A DNA stretch of 64,000 nt, from the NCBI GenBank assembly GCA_963841885.1, contig CAWJEK010000019.1, forward strand, positions 62,001 through 126,000. The letters are read 5' to 3'. The notes beneath the pieces were generated by a model. The model saw only the letters and a program-made list of their open reading frames with translations. It ran no database searches and was not told the DNA's origin. The translations under genes and the position numbers were made by a program. The DNA comes from Bog-756 sp963841885 (GTDB lineage Bacteria; Actinomycetota; Acidimicrobiia; Acidimicrobiales; RAAP-2). This document shows, piece after piece, positions 1 to 12,100 of the stretch (position 1 is its first letter; every line of letters begins with the position of its first letter).

Positions 1-102
1 GTTACCGATTGACATTTCCTAGTTGGTGACGTTGACATGATGCCGTCATGAGCCACCGCTGCGAACTGCCGCCGTGTCTTCTCTGCAGATGATCTCCTTC
101 CG

Positions 103-3100
103 TCACTCCGCTCGTCGTGCTGGCTTTTCAACCGATCCATCGGTCACGATGACTGCCATGTGCACTTTGGCAAACCGTCCTTTTCGCACATACAGTCCAC
201 GCCCGACGGGGAATTCCGTGCGGTTGATTCTCGGAAATGACGTCTTGAAGAGCATGTCGCCATCGCTCTGCTCCGGCTGGAGTGCGATCCCGTGACGAGC
301 TCCACGTATGTGCTGAAGCACCGGCCGCAATCCGGTGATCTCGTTCGTCGTTCCTTCGGCGATCACCATCACGTCGTGATCAGAGCAGGCGTGGAGCAAC
401 TCCAGAACCGGTCCGTCAGCTTCGGAGTTGACCAGCTCGCCCAACCCCTCCAAAACCAGGACATCAATGGGCCGTTTGCCCTGGGGACTGGCAAAGGCCT
501 CGACGAGCGTCCGCGCCAGCTCCGCTCCGGCTATCGGGCCTCGGGACACGAACTTCCAGTCGACGACGTCGGCGATCGAGGAGCGAGCTGACCCGATGCA
601 TGCGATCACGGCATCCCGTCCCGTGCGACGGATTGCCTCGACTGTCGTCAGGACGGCGGTGGATTTGCCACTCCCAGGGGGCCCGGCCACGAGGAAGATA
701 CCCTCAGCAGGTATCGCAAAGGGACCCAGCGAATCGTCCGCTATGCCGAGGACCGGTGCGCCGTCGATGTCCGTCGGGAGCGACGCCAGCCCGACTAGTT
801 CGGGAAGGACCGCGATCGGCGGAGCCTCCGCCACGCCAGCCCGGGTCATGGACTTGGCGAGCCGATCCAGCGCTCGGGCCTGGCTGACGGCGTCGGCCGC
901 TCCCCCGAATACTGCGACATGGATCTCCTCCTTGTCCATGAAGCCGCGCCCCGGCGGAGTGTTGTCGCTGAATCCCCCGCGCGGTACATCGGAAGCGGCC
1001 ATGACATCGTTCTCGGTGGCCAAGCGAAGCACGACGCGGCTCTGGATCGCACTCCCGAGGGCCGAAGGAACCGCCGTAGGCCGGTCAGCTGACAGAACCA
1101 CATGGACCCCGAGTTGCCGGCCCTCGGCCGATACGGACAGCAGTGCATCATTGAGCCAGCCGTGCATGCCGGCCTCGAAAGCCGCCCGAAACGCGGGGTA
1201 GCCGTCCAGCAGTACCAAGATACGGGGCTCATCCGGCCGACCAGCAAGTTCCCTGTATTCATCGAGGGATCCGGCATTCAGACTCGCAAACGCGGCGGCG
1301 CGGTCGTCGATGGTCTTTCGCAGCATGCGGAACAAACGTGCCGTGCGCTCCAGATCATCAGCTCCGATGACGCTGCCGACGTGGGGAAGCACCTCCAACA
1401 TGGCCAATCCACGGGTGGCGAAGTCGAGGGCATAGACGTGGCACGGACCCCCTCGACTCGTCAGCCCGGCCGCAGCGGCCAGCGACCGGAGAAGCGTGGA
1501 CTTCCCCGATCCACCAGCCCCGAACACCGCCATCGATCCCACTACATCGGTGCGGAACGCGACCACTCCCTGATCCTGGTCATCGGGCTTGTCGATGACA
1601 CCGAAGACGAGTTCGCTGTCGAGGCGCCGGGTCGGGAGAGCCGCGAGGTCATAGAGGTCGGCCAACTCGGGGAGCCATGGGCGCCTGGGCGGTTCCAGGC
1701 CGGCCTGGTCCGACGCTCGGCGAAGAGTCTCCACAACGCGGCCGATGTCGGTGTCATCGGAAGGGAAGGGCGTCCCACCCACGCTCGTCTCGAAGCCTTC
1801 ATCCCACGGATCGTCCCAAGGATCGCTGGAACCGAACGTCAGATCGCGGACATCGACCGGAGCAACACGGCGCTCGCCGGTGGTGTTGCCACCGACATAT
1901 CCGGTCTGGAAGAGGCTCAGTCGGCCAGGACCGGTCTTGGCCAGGCCTCGTCCGGGGACCGATGGATCGAATGTGCCGGCGGACGGGACTCCCACGACAT
2001 CGTTGGAGTCGTCGGCATCGGCCATCCGGAGGGCGACGCGGAGGTTGGTGTTCGCCCGAAGATTTCCCTTGATGACGCCGGCAGGTCGCTGTGTCGCCAG
2101 GATCAGGTGCAGACCGAGCGATCGACCCCGCTGGGCGATGTTGACCACGCCGTCCACGAACTCCGGTACTTCCTGGACCAAGGCGGCGAACTCGTCCACG
2201 ACTATCACGAGGCTCGGAGGCGTCTCCGGGTCATCTCGCCGCTCCATCTCGAGGAGGTCCTTCGCTCGGGTGCGGTTGAGGAGGTGCTCGCGGTGGCGGA
2301 GTTCGGCGTTGAGCGAGCGCAGTGCCCGCTGAACGAGATGGGGTGACAGGTCGGTGACCAGGCCCACGGAATGGGGAAGCGATACACACTCGGCAAATGC
2401 CGCCCCGCCCTTGTAGTCGACGAAGAGGAATGTCACCCGCTGCGGGCTGTGAGCCGCTGCCATTGCCAGAACCCAGGTCTGCAGAAACTCGCTCTTGCCT
2501 GCGCCGGTGGTCCCACCGACTAACGCATGGGGTCCTTGCGTGCGAAGGTCCAGATGAAGGGGGTCCACACTCGTCCGTCCCACGAGCGCTCGGAGCGTAT
2601 TGTCGCGCTTCAGTCTCCGCAGCTCACCGTCGGGCGTCCGAATCGAGTTCGATTCCTTCCAACGCTCGATGACGAAGGACGGGTCGTCCAGGAGCTCGAT
2701 TCCGGCCTCGGACACCCACGAGACCGTCGACGGCACGTCCGCCTCGGTGTCAACGGCCACCCCCGCGTCCTCGACCGGTGCGAGGCGACGGCCGAGCCAA
2801 TTACGACCCTTGGCATCGAGTCCTTCCACGATGATCGGCTCGACCCGCTCCCCCAGGATCACCTTGCCCACCGCCGCCCCGAACTGCGCGGGCTCCAATT
2901 CGACGAATGTCCGGCAGACGGCGGGCACGTCGCCCAGGCAACCTGCGAACCAAAGCACGTGCACTCCGCAGGCCGAGCCGCGCTCGGCGATCTGCACCAT
3001 TGTGCTGCGGGTGAACGGGGCGTCGTCCTCCACGATCACCACGACAGCTGGGACGGACACCGGTTGCGAACTCTCCGATGGAGATCGATCATCGATGAGG

Positions 3101-4526
3101 GCGGCCAGATCCGCCAGTAGTGCTGCGACCGACCCCGAGCTGTCCGCCAGCCGGATCGGCCCGATCGGACTGTGGTCCGTATGCACGTGAGGCAGCCACT
3201 TCAGCCATTCCCAGCGCACCGAACTCACTGCTGACGTGATGGCCACGACCGTCACTTCGGCGGGAGAGTGCAGGCCGACCAGCTGTCCGACGAGGCCAGC
3301 CGCGACCCCTCGCGGACATCGGCGGGTCCGGCGACCCCGAGAGGACCCTCGCTCGGTAGGTGGCAGGTAACGGGGACATTGTCTACGACTTGCAGCGGTT
3401 TGACGGATGCGTCGAGTTGTCTCTGGAGGTCGACCGGGGCGTTACGGCCTCGGGGAACCTCCACCGTGGATCGGGACGACTGGGTTCCCAGTCCGAGTCG
3501 CAGCGATAGGAACCGAGCGTCTCCCGGTCGTCGAGCCCAGAGCAACGGCGACAGTTGCTGAACACCGACCACGATGTCGGCGGTAGCCGGGTGCTCATGG
3601 ACCCTTCCCGATCGCTCCGCGTCCAGGCCACTGCGGAGTTCGGCCACCAATTCCGCGAGGTTCTGCTCGAACCTCGTCACGTCGGCCTCGAAGTTGCGTT
3701 GCGCCGTCCGCCGGCCCTGGAAGTAACCGCCTGCCGCCATGGCCGGAGTCATCACGAGGAAGATCAGTGACGCGAGAGGCTGGTGAGCGAGGATGAACGC
3801 CGCCGCCATCACCAGTGGTATCAGCGCCGACACCATGGGGAACACCGGAATCGGCTGCGGCACCGGGGCCTCGGGCGCGGTGAATTCCTGGCCCACGAAG
3901 TCGGGGTCCAGACGCGGGGACCTATTGAAGGCGACAGTTACGGGCGTGCTCTCCGGGGCCGCTGAACGTGCGGCCAGACCCTCCACGATCAGCACGGAGT
4001 CCCCCACCTGGAACCGATCGCCCTCAGCGAGCACGAGCCGCTGGACAACCATTCCCGAGGACACCAGTCCGTTGGCCGAGTTGTCGTCCACGACCTCGAC
4101 ATTGCTGGCGACAATGATCCTGGCGTGCCGCTTCGACACCAGGGGATCGGTGAGCGCGACGTCGCACTCCGGACTCCGTCCCAGCACGTTCACCCCGTTT
4201 CGGAGGATGAACCAGCGGCCGGCATCTGGGCCTTCGAGCACCTTCGCCTGAAGTCCAGACCGCGTCGTCTTCTCGGCCGGACGGATGGCCACACGGTCAC
4301 CCGAGCCCACTGATGCTTCCGCCAATGGGATCTGCGGATCGAGCGGCCCCATCCCGTTGGCCTCGGACATCACGGCCAGCGTCGGGCTCGCAGGCCGAGC
4401 TGAGGGTGGTGTCAGTCCACGGAGGAGAGCGCTCGCGACATCTCCGACGGTCGCTGTCGGGTCGGCGCTCACCGACACATCGCGGTCCGGGCCCTCGGCT
4501 TGGGCAACGGAGAGGAGGAGTCTCAT
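103..4526 (-). CDS. FHA-FtsK/SpoIIIE ATPase, EccC/EssC-like (frameshifted)
   Basis: This is a type VII secretion-like motor ATPase of about 1474 residues. The N-terminal part has a small ubiquitin-like region, an FHA domain (GRSPECD, then SKRHARI and a DNSANG turn) and two adjacent membrane helices. The C-terminal part carries three FtsK-type ATPase modules with Walker A motifs GGTTGAGKS, GAGGSGKS and GPPGSGKS. Only the first has a classical Walker B (VIVVDE) and ATQRP sensor. The reading frame breaks in the C4 run at 3306-3309, where one base appears to be missing: the other frame continues the family sequence (VAAGLVGQLVGLHSPAEV) into the downstream open frame. Its ATG at 4526 overlaps the preceding gene by ATGA, so it is the last gene of the operon. 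A second, coupled GTG start at 3255 is possible but explains the homology less well. No WXG100 substrate or EccB/D/E gene is visible. Confidence 0.85.
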
Positions 4527-6827
4527 CGTGGCCTCTTCCAGGGGCCACGGTCCCACAATTTGCGAACAGGGTGATCCAGTCGGAACGAGGACAGACTCAC
4601 GCGGGCCTGCCAGCGCTCGAAACGCGAAAGGGACCCCAGCAGTCCGGTCCGGGTGACCTCGACCTGGTCCCAGTACGTTGCCGCCGCTGGGGCACTGACT
4701 TGCTGAGGTCCGAAGATCAAGGTGTCTGCGGACTCGGCCACCGACGACACCCCGGGCCGATCAGCCAGCACCGCACACTCGCGACGGGTCGCGGTATCAG
4801 GCACGACGCCGCCCAAGTCTCGCAGGAGGTCGCAGACCTCCAACCACCCTCCCGCGACCTGCGTCGCCGGACTTCCCTCCGTGCGACGCCGCTTCCTCCG
4901 GGAGGACTTGATCCCGATCACGAGACCTGTAACCGCCAACAGCAGGAGTACCAGACTGAGCGGGATCCCGGCGGTCACCACGGCCCACGTGGGCACCGCG
5001 AAACCGCCACCACATGCACCGTCCGTGCACGCACTCGACGATCCGCTGTGCCCATGCTGCTTTCCGTGGTGGAGGGCGTCCGGTGGCGGAGGTGGCGTCC
5101 GCTGGAGCTCGTTGTTGAATGGCGTGTTCTGCGTGGGTGGAGGAGGATCGTTGTCGGGCCTGGTCGCCGTCGGAAAGAAGGCATGCCACGTGCCATCCAC
5201 CTCGACCTCGTCCCAAGCGATGAGGTCCTTGCCGTCGAAGGTCGCCGAGCCGGACGAGGGGGCCCGGAAGCCGACATCGACGGCCGAAGGAAGGCCGATC
5301 TGGCGAGCCATCAGGGCCAACGCAGCCGCAGCCTGTTCGTCGTCACCCACGGGGTTCGCGCTGCTGAGATACGTCGTCAGACGTTGCTCGTCACTCCCGG
5401 CGAGAGACGGGATCTGCCCAGGTTGTCCATCGCTGTAGTCCCCGGACTGGGCCAACGAGGCTGACAATGCCGTGATCTGAGCAAGCTTGTCGGTGCCAGG
5501 CGACGAGTTCTTGGCGATCCAGGCGGCCACCTTCGGACTTACGTCGGTAGCGGGCGGTTCAGACGGCGCATCACTTCCTGCAACCCCGGGCTCATAGGTC
5601 TCGACCCACCGATCACCGGACGTGACACTACCGACCACTCCCCCCATGCCCTGGAGACGGTTGTAGCGCAACGCCGTCGCCAGCGTACCGGCGCGCTGGC
5701 CGCCGAAAGAGACGCTGACCGGGTCACCGGTGAGCGGAACCCACACGTCGTCATAGCCCTCGACCTGGAACGTCGCCGTCCGTACTCCCGCTCCCGCGCC
5801 CGTAGACAGCTCGCTTCCCACCCGCTCGAAGACCGCGCCCGGATCAGAGGGACTGTCGGACGGGTCTATCCCCCAATCGATCCCGTTGTAGTCGTCGAGA
5901 GACGCAAGAGTCACGAGTTGACCTGGTTGCAGTCCACTCACGGTGATGAGGGGCTGAGTCGCGAGATCGACGTGGAAGTGGCGGAACTCCGACAGTGGGC
6001 TGGACAGGAAACTCGGATCGACCGGCGGGACGGTGCGGTCCCGGAGCACGGATCGGTGACCACTTCCACTCACGGGTGCCCACGACCCGACCACCAACCC
6101 GATCAGAGCGGCCACCAGGAGCATGGCGAGGGCGACGAGGGGTCGGCCGGATGCCGACGACCCGTCCGCCCGGAGGGTCCGCAGCCGACGTTGCCGATAG
6201 GCGCCCCAATAGGCGGCGATGAGGAGGAACACGACACCTTGGCCGACGAAGACCGGGGAATCGGTACCCACGAAGATCGCGGCGATGAGAACGGCCAGCG
6301 GCGGGAGCGCCCCGAGCAGGGCGAACGCCGGTCGCCACCGGACCAGGGTCGGTGACGAGCGCGCCGACGACTACGCCGCACACCAGGGGTATCGCGAGGA
6401 GGTCACCCAACTGACCGATGGGCGGTTGCGTCGCAATGGCATCGGACCAACCGGTCACGATGCCGGACAGGATCGACGTGGTCGGGGTCACGACAACCAC
6501 CGCGACCGCCACGTAGACGACGGCGGCGACAGCCAGGATGGTCCACCGGGGCCACTCTCGGGCCAGGACCAACGACGTCCACACCAGAACCGGAACCATC
6601 CCGATGATCCCGACGATCGGACCAATCGCACCGTAGGAGGTGGCGAATCCGGTCAGAGCCACGATCCCGAGGAGTCCGATGGCGACGCCGTCGATCGCGG
6701 GAAGGGGAATTCCGCCCTCGTCGACGAGCACGCGCATGGCACTGCGGCGCGATGAACTGGCGGTCGGATCCGAGGACGGCTCTTCTTCGGCGGCTCCTGG
6801 GCTGGGTGGCGCGGTGACGACGGTCAT
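4523..6827 (-). CDS. TgpA-like transglutaminase-fold membrane protein, catalytic residues missing (frameshifted)
   Basis: About 767 residues are expected after correction. The N-terminal half has several hydrophobic helices (DUF3488/TgpA-type arrangement). An extracytoplasmic transglutaminase-like core follows, then one more helix (near 4910-4990) and a basic cytoplasmic tail. The helix-rich N-terminal frame (start ATG 6827) ends at about 6345, and the sequence resumes in another frame as LVRWRPAFALLGALPP, so one extra base lies between about 6340 and 6375. In the core the usual GDCEH-type cysteine motif reads GDDEQ (near 5347-5333), the HAWVEV histidine motif reads IAWDEV (near 5221) and FDPT reads FFPT. 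All three catalytic positions therefore seem lost, and the domain is probably a scaffold or binding module. Start and stop overlap both neighbours by ATGA, which indicates translational coupling. Confidence 0.82.
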
Positions 6828-8035
6828 GCCGTCACCGACCAGAGCAGATGCGGGAGGTCCTCGAGACTCTCCAGCGACATGAGGACCTGACTGCCCAGCG
6901 GCTGAAACGTCGAGGGCCTCGTCGGGTCGATCCTGATGATCAGCACCCGGGCACCCCGGGCGAACCGGACCGCGACCCGACGAAGCTCGTCGAACGAGTC
7001 GTTGCTCCCCGTGACGACCACGGCAAGCGTCAGTCCGGCGGTGGAACGCAACATCGAACTCACCGCCGAGTTGAGCGAACCCCGGCGGGTCATACCCTCG
7101 ATTCGCGCCAGCCCGTCCAGCAGCCCGGCCCGGGTCGACGACGACACCCGCTCGTCGCCCACCAGGCAGCTGACCTCTTGATCATCCGCCAGGACACGGA
7201 CCCCGAGGCTCCCGGCGACGGACAGGGCCGTTTCGAACTCCTCCTCGGATCCGTACGAAGCCTGGACGCCGTCTACGAGGATCCCCACGTGCGATCGGCG
7301 GGTGTCCACATACTGGCGGACCAGGAGGGTTCCGGTCCGCGCCGTCGACAACCAGTGGATCTGACGGCGGTCGTCGCCGGACTCGTAGTTGCGGAGCGCG
7401 TAGAAGGAGATGTCGGAGTCGGTCGGGTTGGATGTGCTCTGTCCTTCCAGGTCCTTGACGAATCCGGTGCCCAGTTCGAGCAGGGGAACCAATCGAGGGT
7501 GCACCGTGAGCTCGAGTTCGTCCGTCCAGATCTGTGTCCGACGAAGCAGTCCCAGCGGATCGGCACGGACCGAGACGACCGGACCCACCGGGATCACGCC
7601 CCGACGAACCGTCGGCAGCAGGAACGGCTCCTCGTGCACCTCACCAGGGTGCAGCGGCGCCACCGCGAACTCGCCGAAACCTTCGCCGACCCGCAACTCG
7701 ATCTGGAGACGACCACTCCGGTGGCCCGCAGGATTGCGGATGGTGACCTGGGCGAGTGCCCGTTGACCGGCCGTGACCCGGATCGGCCGGAGCTCGAGCT
7801 CCACGTCCAGATCAGCCTGACCGAGAGCGAATCCGATGGAGCCGATCACCAACGCCAACGCGGTGATCGCCATGGTGGTCAATTCGACCCACCCCAGGAG
7901 GTGACCGGCGACGAGCATCACGATCCCGAGGACGGCGAGGGTCCAACCCACCGGCGTGACGACGCGGCTCAGCTGGGCATAGCGACCCTTGACGGCCACC
8001 TGCAGCGTCTTCGGTAACGACCGGGAGGTCGCCAT
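6824..8035 (-). CDS. DUF58 domain protein
   Basis: This 403-residue protein has two N-terminal hydrophobic helices (residues about 25-75) followed by a DUF58 domain with the characteristic segment YESGDDRRQIHWLSTAR and a vWA-like C-terminal region. DUF58 proteins regularly pair with MoxR ATPases and transglutaminase-like proteins, as here; their biochemical role is poorly defined. The gene sits between moxR (25 bp upstream) and the transglutaminase-like gene (4 bp overlap). Nothing in the sequence suggests damage. Confidence 0.88.
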   Translation of the reverse strand: MATSRSLPKTLQVAVKGRYAQLSRVVTPVGWTLAVLGIVMLVAGHLLGWVELTTMAITALALVIGSIGFALGQADLDVELELRPIRVTAGQRALAQVTIRNPAGHRSGRLQIELRVGEGFGEFAVAPLHPGEVHEEPFLLPTVRRGVIPVGPVVSVRADPLGLLRRTQIWTDELELTVHPRLVPLLELGTGFVKDLEGQSTSNPTDSDISFYALRNYESGDDRRQIHWLSTARTGTLLVRQYVDTRRSHVGILVDGVQASYGSEEEFETALSVAGSLGVRVLADDQEVSCLVGDERVSSSTRAGLLDGLARIEGMTRRGSLNSAVSSMLRSTAGLTLAVVVTGSNDSFDELRRVAVRFARGARVLIIRIDPTRPSTFQPLGSQVLMSLESLEDLPHLLWSVTA

Positions 8036-8060
8036 GTCCGTTCAGGACCCGCTTCCTACT

Positions 8061-9029
8061 TCAGGCGGCCCGGTCAGCGGGTGGTGCGACGCTGTCCAGA
8101 ATGCGGTTGATGATGCTGGCCACTGTGGCCCCGTTGAATTCGGCCTCGGGATCCAGGATGATCCGGTGGGAGAGGATCGGGATCGCGAGTTCCTTGATGT
8201 CGTCGGGGATCACGAAGTTCCGCCCTACCGACGCGGCCCACGTCTTGGCAGCCCGGACGTAGGACATGGCGCCACGCACACTGACGCCGAGCAGAACCTC
8301 CGGTTGCCGACGGGTGGCGTCGACCACCTGACTCACGTAGCTGAGGACAGATGGATCGGTGTGCACTTCACCCGCGAGTCGGGTCATGTCCGCCACGGCC
8401 TGGGTGGTGATCAGCGGTCCCACGATGTCGCTGCGGTTGCGGTGCGAGGCCTCGGCGAGGAGATGGACGGTGCTCGCCTCGTCCGGATAACCGAGACTTG
8501 TCTTCATCAGGAAACGATCGAGTTGCGCTTCCGGAAGCCGATAGGTCCCCGCCTGCTCGATGGGATTCTGCGTCGCGATGACCATGAACGGGGGACCCAC
8601 CGGATGGGTCACACCGTCGAGGGTGACATGGCCCTCCTCCATGACCTCCAGCAGGGCCGACTGTGTCTTCGGCGAAGCCCGGTTGATCTCGTCCGCCAGG
8701 AGGACATTGCAGAACACCGGCCCTTTACGGACCTCGAACTCACCGGACTTCTGGTCGTAGATCGTTCCACCCACGACGTCACTCGGGAGCAGGTCGGGAG
8801 TGAACTGGATCCGTCCGTTCGTGCCTTGGACCGTGTTAGCCAACGCTTTCGCAAGCATCGTCTTGCCGGTGCCGGGGACGTCCTCGAGGAGGAGGTGGCC
8901 ATCGGTCAACAGGCAGGTGAGAGCGAGACGCACAACGTCGGTCTTGCCGACGATGGCCTGCTCCACATTCGCTACGAGCTTGGAGAACGAGTCTCCAAAC
9001 CACTGCGTTTGCTCGACGGTGGCCGTCAT
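8061..9029 (-). CDS. MoxR-family AAA+ ATPase
   Basis: The 322-residue protein is full length for the MoxR family (AAA_3 domain plus lid). Walker A is EDVPGTGKTML near residue 48 and Walker B is VLLADEINRA, followed by the AAA arginine and sensor segments. MoxR proteins act as chaperone-like ATPases on vWA-domain or DUF58 partners, and the DUF58 gene follows directly, so the two probably form a functional pair. The ATG at 9029 has an upstream GGAGAAA ribosome-binding site. Confidence 0.92.
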   Translation of the reverse strand: MTATVEQTQWFGDSFSKLVANVEQAIVGKTDVVRLALTCLLTDGHLLLEDVPGTGKTMLAKALANTVQGTNGRIQFTPDLLPSDVVGGTIYDQKSGEFEVRKGPVFCNVLLADEINRASPKTQSALLEVMEEGHVTLDGVTHPVGPPFMVIATQNPIEQAGTYRLPEAQLDRFLMKTSLGYPDEASTVHLLAEASHRNRSDIVGPLITTQAVADMTRLAGEVHTDPSVLSYVSQVVDATRRQPEVLLGVSVRGAMSYVRAAKTWAASVGRNFVIPDDIKELAIPILSHRIILDPEAEFNGATVASIINRILDSVAPPADRAA

Positions 9030-9101
9030 GGTTGTTTCTCCGTTTCTGAATCAGTGTCTAGAAGTCGGTCGCTTCGCGAATCCGGATGCATCGTGGAAAT
9101 A

Positions 9102-9107
9102 TGTCAA
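9102..9107 (-). promoter_or_regulatory. consensus -35 hexamer upstream of moxR
   Basis: A perfect TTGACA on the minus strand overlaps the stop codon of the fibronectin-type gene, 72 bp before the moxR start. No convincing -10 lies 16-19 bp downstream, so an internal promoter for moxR and later genes is only a possibility. Confidence 0.25.
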
Positions 9108-12100
9108 TTCGACGTGCTGCAGGCAGGAGCCGAAGCCGGCACGAACTTCGTGGCGGCAAGTTGTGGGTTAAACCCGTCTGGTTCAACGCCGACGTAGATC
9201 GGAGTCGTACTGGTCGCATCTGCGGTGAGAGGGAAAGAAGTAACGGTCAATCCGGTCGCGGTGGGTGTGGGTAGATTGAACGGATTCAGAGATGAATCGC
9301 TCTCGAACACCGAATAGGTCGCCGACGAGTTCGACGAGTTCCACGTCATCTGGTAGTTACCGGCGGAGACCGCGCAGACGGCGACCTGGGTGATCATCGT
9401 CTGTGGGTCGGTCGTCACTGGGGTGACCGTCGGGTCCATCACCTTCCCAGAAGGGCCATTGGGTATCGCATAATCCGCCTCGATCTGGAAGCAATATGTC
9501 TTGCCCGCCGCCAGACCACTTACAGTGTCATTAGGGGTCCCAATTTGTGAAAACAGCTGAGTCTCGGCCTGACATTCAGCAGTGTTGCCCGGCTGGCCAA
9601 CTCCCTCGTACAAGGTGTACGTCACGTTGGCGCCGTTGGTCGATATATCCGGCTGCCAGTCCAGTGAGGCGCTATTTACGTCCAACCCTGTTTGTTCGGC
9701 AGGAGCACCGCTCCAGGTAGGCGGGACCTGGGGCGTAACCGGACTTGATGATGTCGTAGGCGACGTCAGTATGGTCCCAGGATCGTTTGGGTTCACATAT
9801 TGGACAGCGACAATGAATTGAAGCATCTGCCCAAAATCGCCGGACACGGTTGCGGTGGCGGCGGCAGTCGTCCCCTGCGGCTGGTCAATGTCGACGTCGG
9901 TACAAGCACCTCCCGCCTCTTGGCACGTCAACGTATAACCCGAGATTTGAGCCCCAGATTGAACCGAGGGATCCCAACTCATAGCGATTTTATCGGGTGT
10001 TTGATAAGTTTGGATATACTGCGGCATGCCTGGGGCGCTGGGTGCAGCATACGGCGTTTGTGGGCTTGACAGAGCTGCCTCGCTGCCCAACTGGCTTTGG
10101 GTCGCTACCGATATCCGATATTGATCACCATTGGCTAGTCCGGTGCACGAATAAGTAGTGGCGTTTGGTGGAACCTGCTCTCCACAGGAGAGGGGAGGGG
10201 CGCCAGTCGTGATGTCCAAGGCACTGACCGAATACCCGGAAATAGCGACCGCAGTGCCGGTTGTCGGAGGCGAAGGCGGAGCCCATGTGACCGAGACGCT
10301 GCCTCCTCCCGCTGTAGCTGAAACTATTACAGGTGGTCCCGGTTCGGATGGAGCCAGTAATGTCTTGCTGGCTTCACTGGATCCGATGCTATTGCTCGCT
10401 GTAACGGTGAAGGTATACGACTGACCGTCAGAGACTCCTTTGGTGACTGTGCACTGGGTGGCACCAGCAGTTGGTGTACACCCGCCGGCGCCCTGTACTG
10501 CGTACGAAATTGGGAGATTTCCACCGGTCTGTGTAGGCGGGCTCCATGACACGTTCACGTCGATCTGATTGCCTTGCGGTAGCGCCGTGGCCGTGACATT
10601 CGTGGGCGGACCGGGCTTGCTCTGGGTGGTGATGGAAACGGTCCCGTCTGCGGTCTGGGAGGAATTGGAGTTGGCCGCAACAGTGAAGGAGAGCTGCTGC
10701 GTTGACCCCTGGAACGTAGTTGCGTCGACAGTGATCGAAGTCCCGGATGGGGACGCTGTCCAACCCGAAGGCTCCCCCGAGACGCTGGTGACATGCCATT
10801 GGTCCTGACTCGCAACCGTGGCCACGGCCGAGACATAGGGCGCCAACGAGAATGTTGTTGGAGTGCCGACATCGATTGTCTGAGAAAATGGAGTCAAGGA
10901 GAACGTGAGGTTGATCGGCTGGGCGGTGACATCGATCGTGAACTGCTTGGACTGGGAGCCGAACGACACGGTCACAGGTATCGAGCTCCCGTACGAGTTG
11001 GCAGAAGTCCCGTTGGCGGTGATCGCCACCGTCGAGCCGGTCTGCTGATAGGTCACCCGGCTGTCGGAGGATGCACCGAGGTGGAAGACGAGCTGGGACG
11101 GTTGGGCGGCGGGGTCGCTGACATTCTGCAGCAAGCTGATCGACTGCGTCGTGGTCTGATCGAGGGAGACCTGAACGGTCGGGGCGTACACAGTGATCGG
11201 TGTGGAGATGGTGCCCTTCACCTGCACCGGAATCGGCAGGTCGACTACGTTCGACTGGCCACTGGCATGGACCGCGACCTCCACGTCATAGGGTCCGCCG
11301 GTGCTGCTGTCTGCGCTGATGGTGACCGAGGAGCCCGATCCGGTCACCTGGATCCCAGCGGGCTCCGACTGCGCCGCCTGCCCATCGACGGTGTATCCCG
11401 ACGGCACGGAAAAATAGTTATCCAGCGGGACCTGTACGCCAGGGCCGCCAGCGTCGAGTTGGACCGGTGCGACGTCACTCCTCACGACCGGCTCGACCTG
11501 CTTCAGCCCTGGCAACCAGATGACAGCGCTCGCCGACAGTTTGGTCAGTGGATCGGTGACCTCGTAGAGGAGCGGCTCGGGTTCATCTGCCAACTCCGCG
11601 GTCACGGTCAGCCCCACGTGGGTGGCGCCACCGTCAGGAAACGACAGCTGCAGCGCGCTGACGGGTCCGCTCGGATCGGTAACGTATTGGCCGAGTTGGA
11701 CTGTCACGGTGGACTTGTTGGATGAATAGGCCGGGTAGACATCCGGGGCGACAGGTGGGAGCCCGGTCGAGGTGCCATCGACGACGATCGTCACCGGAGT
11801 GAGATTCGACGTCTGCAACGCGTAGGCGACATAGAAGACGGTGAACACGCACCCGGTCGGACCTTCCTGGTGGCCGGCCGGGCAGGTCGACGGAACCTGC
11901 ACGTGCATCTGCTGGTCGGCCGTGGCTGATGCCTGGAGGGCCTGTTGATCACTGGACGGCTGGATGCGAAGTGAGAGGGATTCGCCACTCGGATCCGAAG
12001 CCTGATCGAGCACGGGGAGCACCGCCGACGCGCCGTACCCGAGATGGTAGGTACTCGGGACGGTGGTCGGTACCACGCCGGCCGGTGGCTGGAATATCAC

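Noticed and set aside
36..50. CATGA-TGCCG-TCATG inverted repeat after the FtsK-like gene
   Set aside because: A 5-bp stem in 100 bp of sequence is weak, has no T-run and could be chance.
103..4526. A complete type VII secretion system
   Set aside because: Only the ATPase is present; no WXG100/PE/PPE proteins, EccB, EccD, EccE or mycosin can be found in the window.
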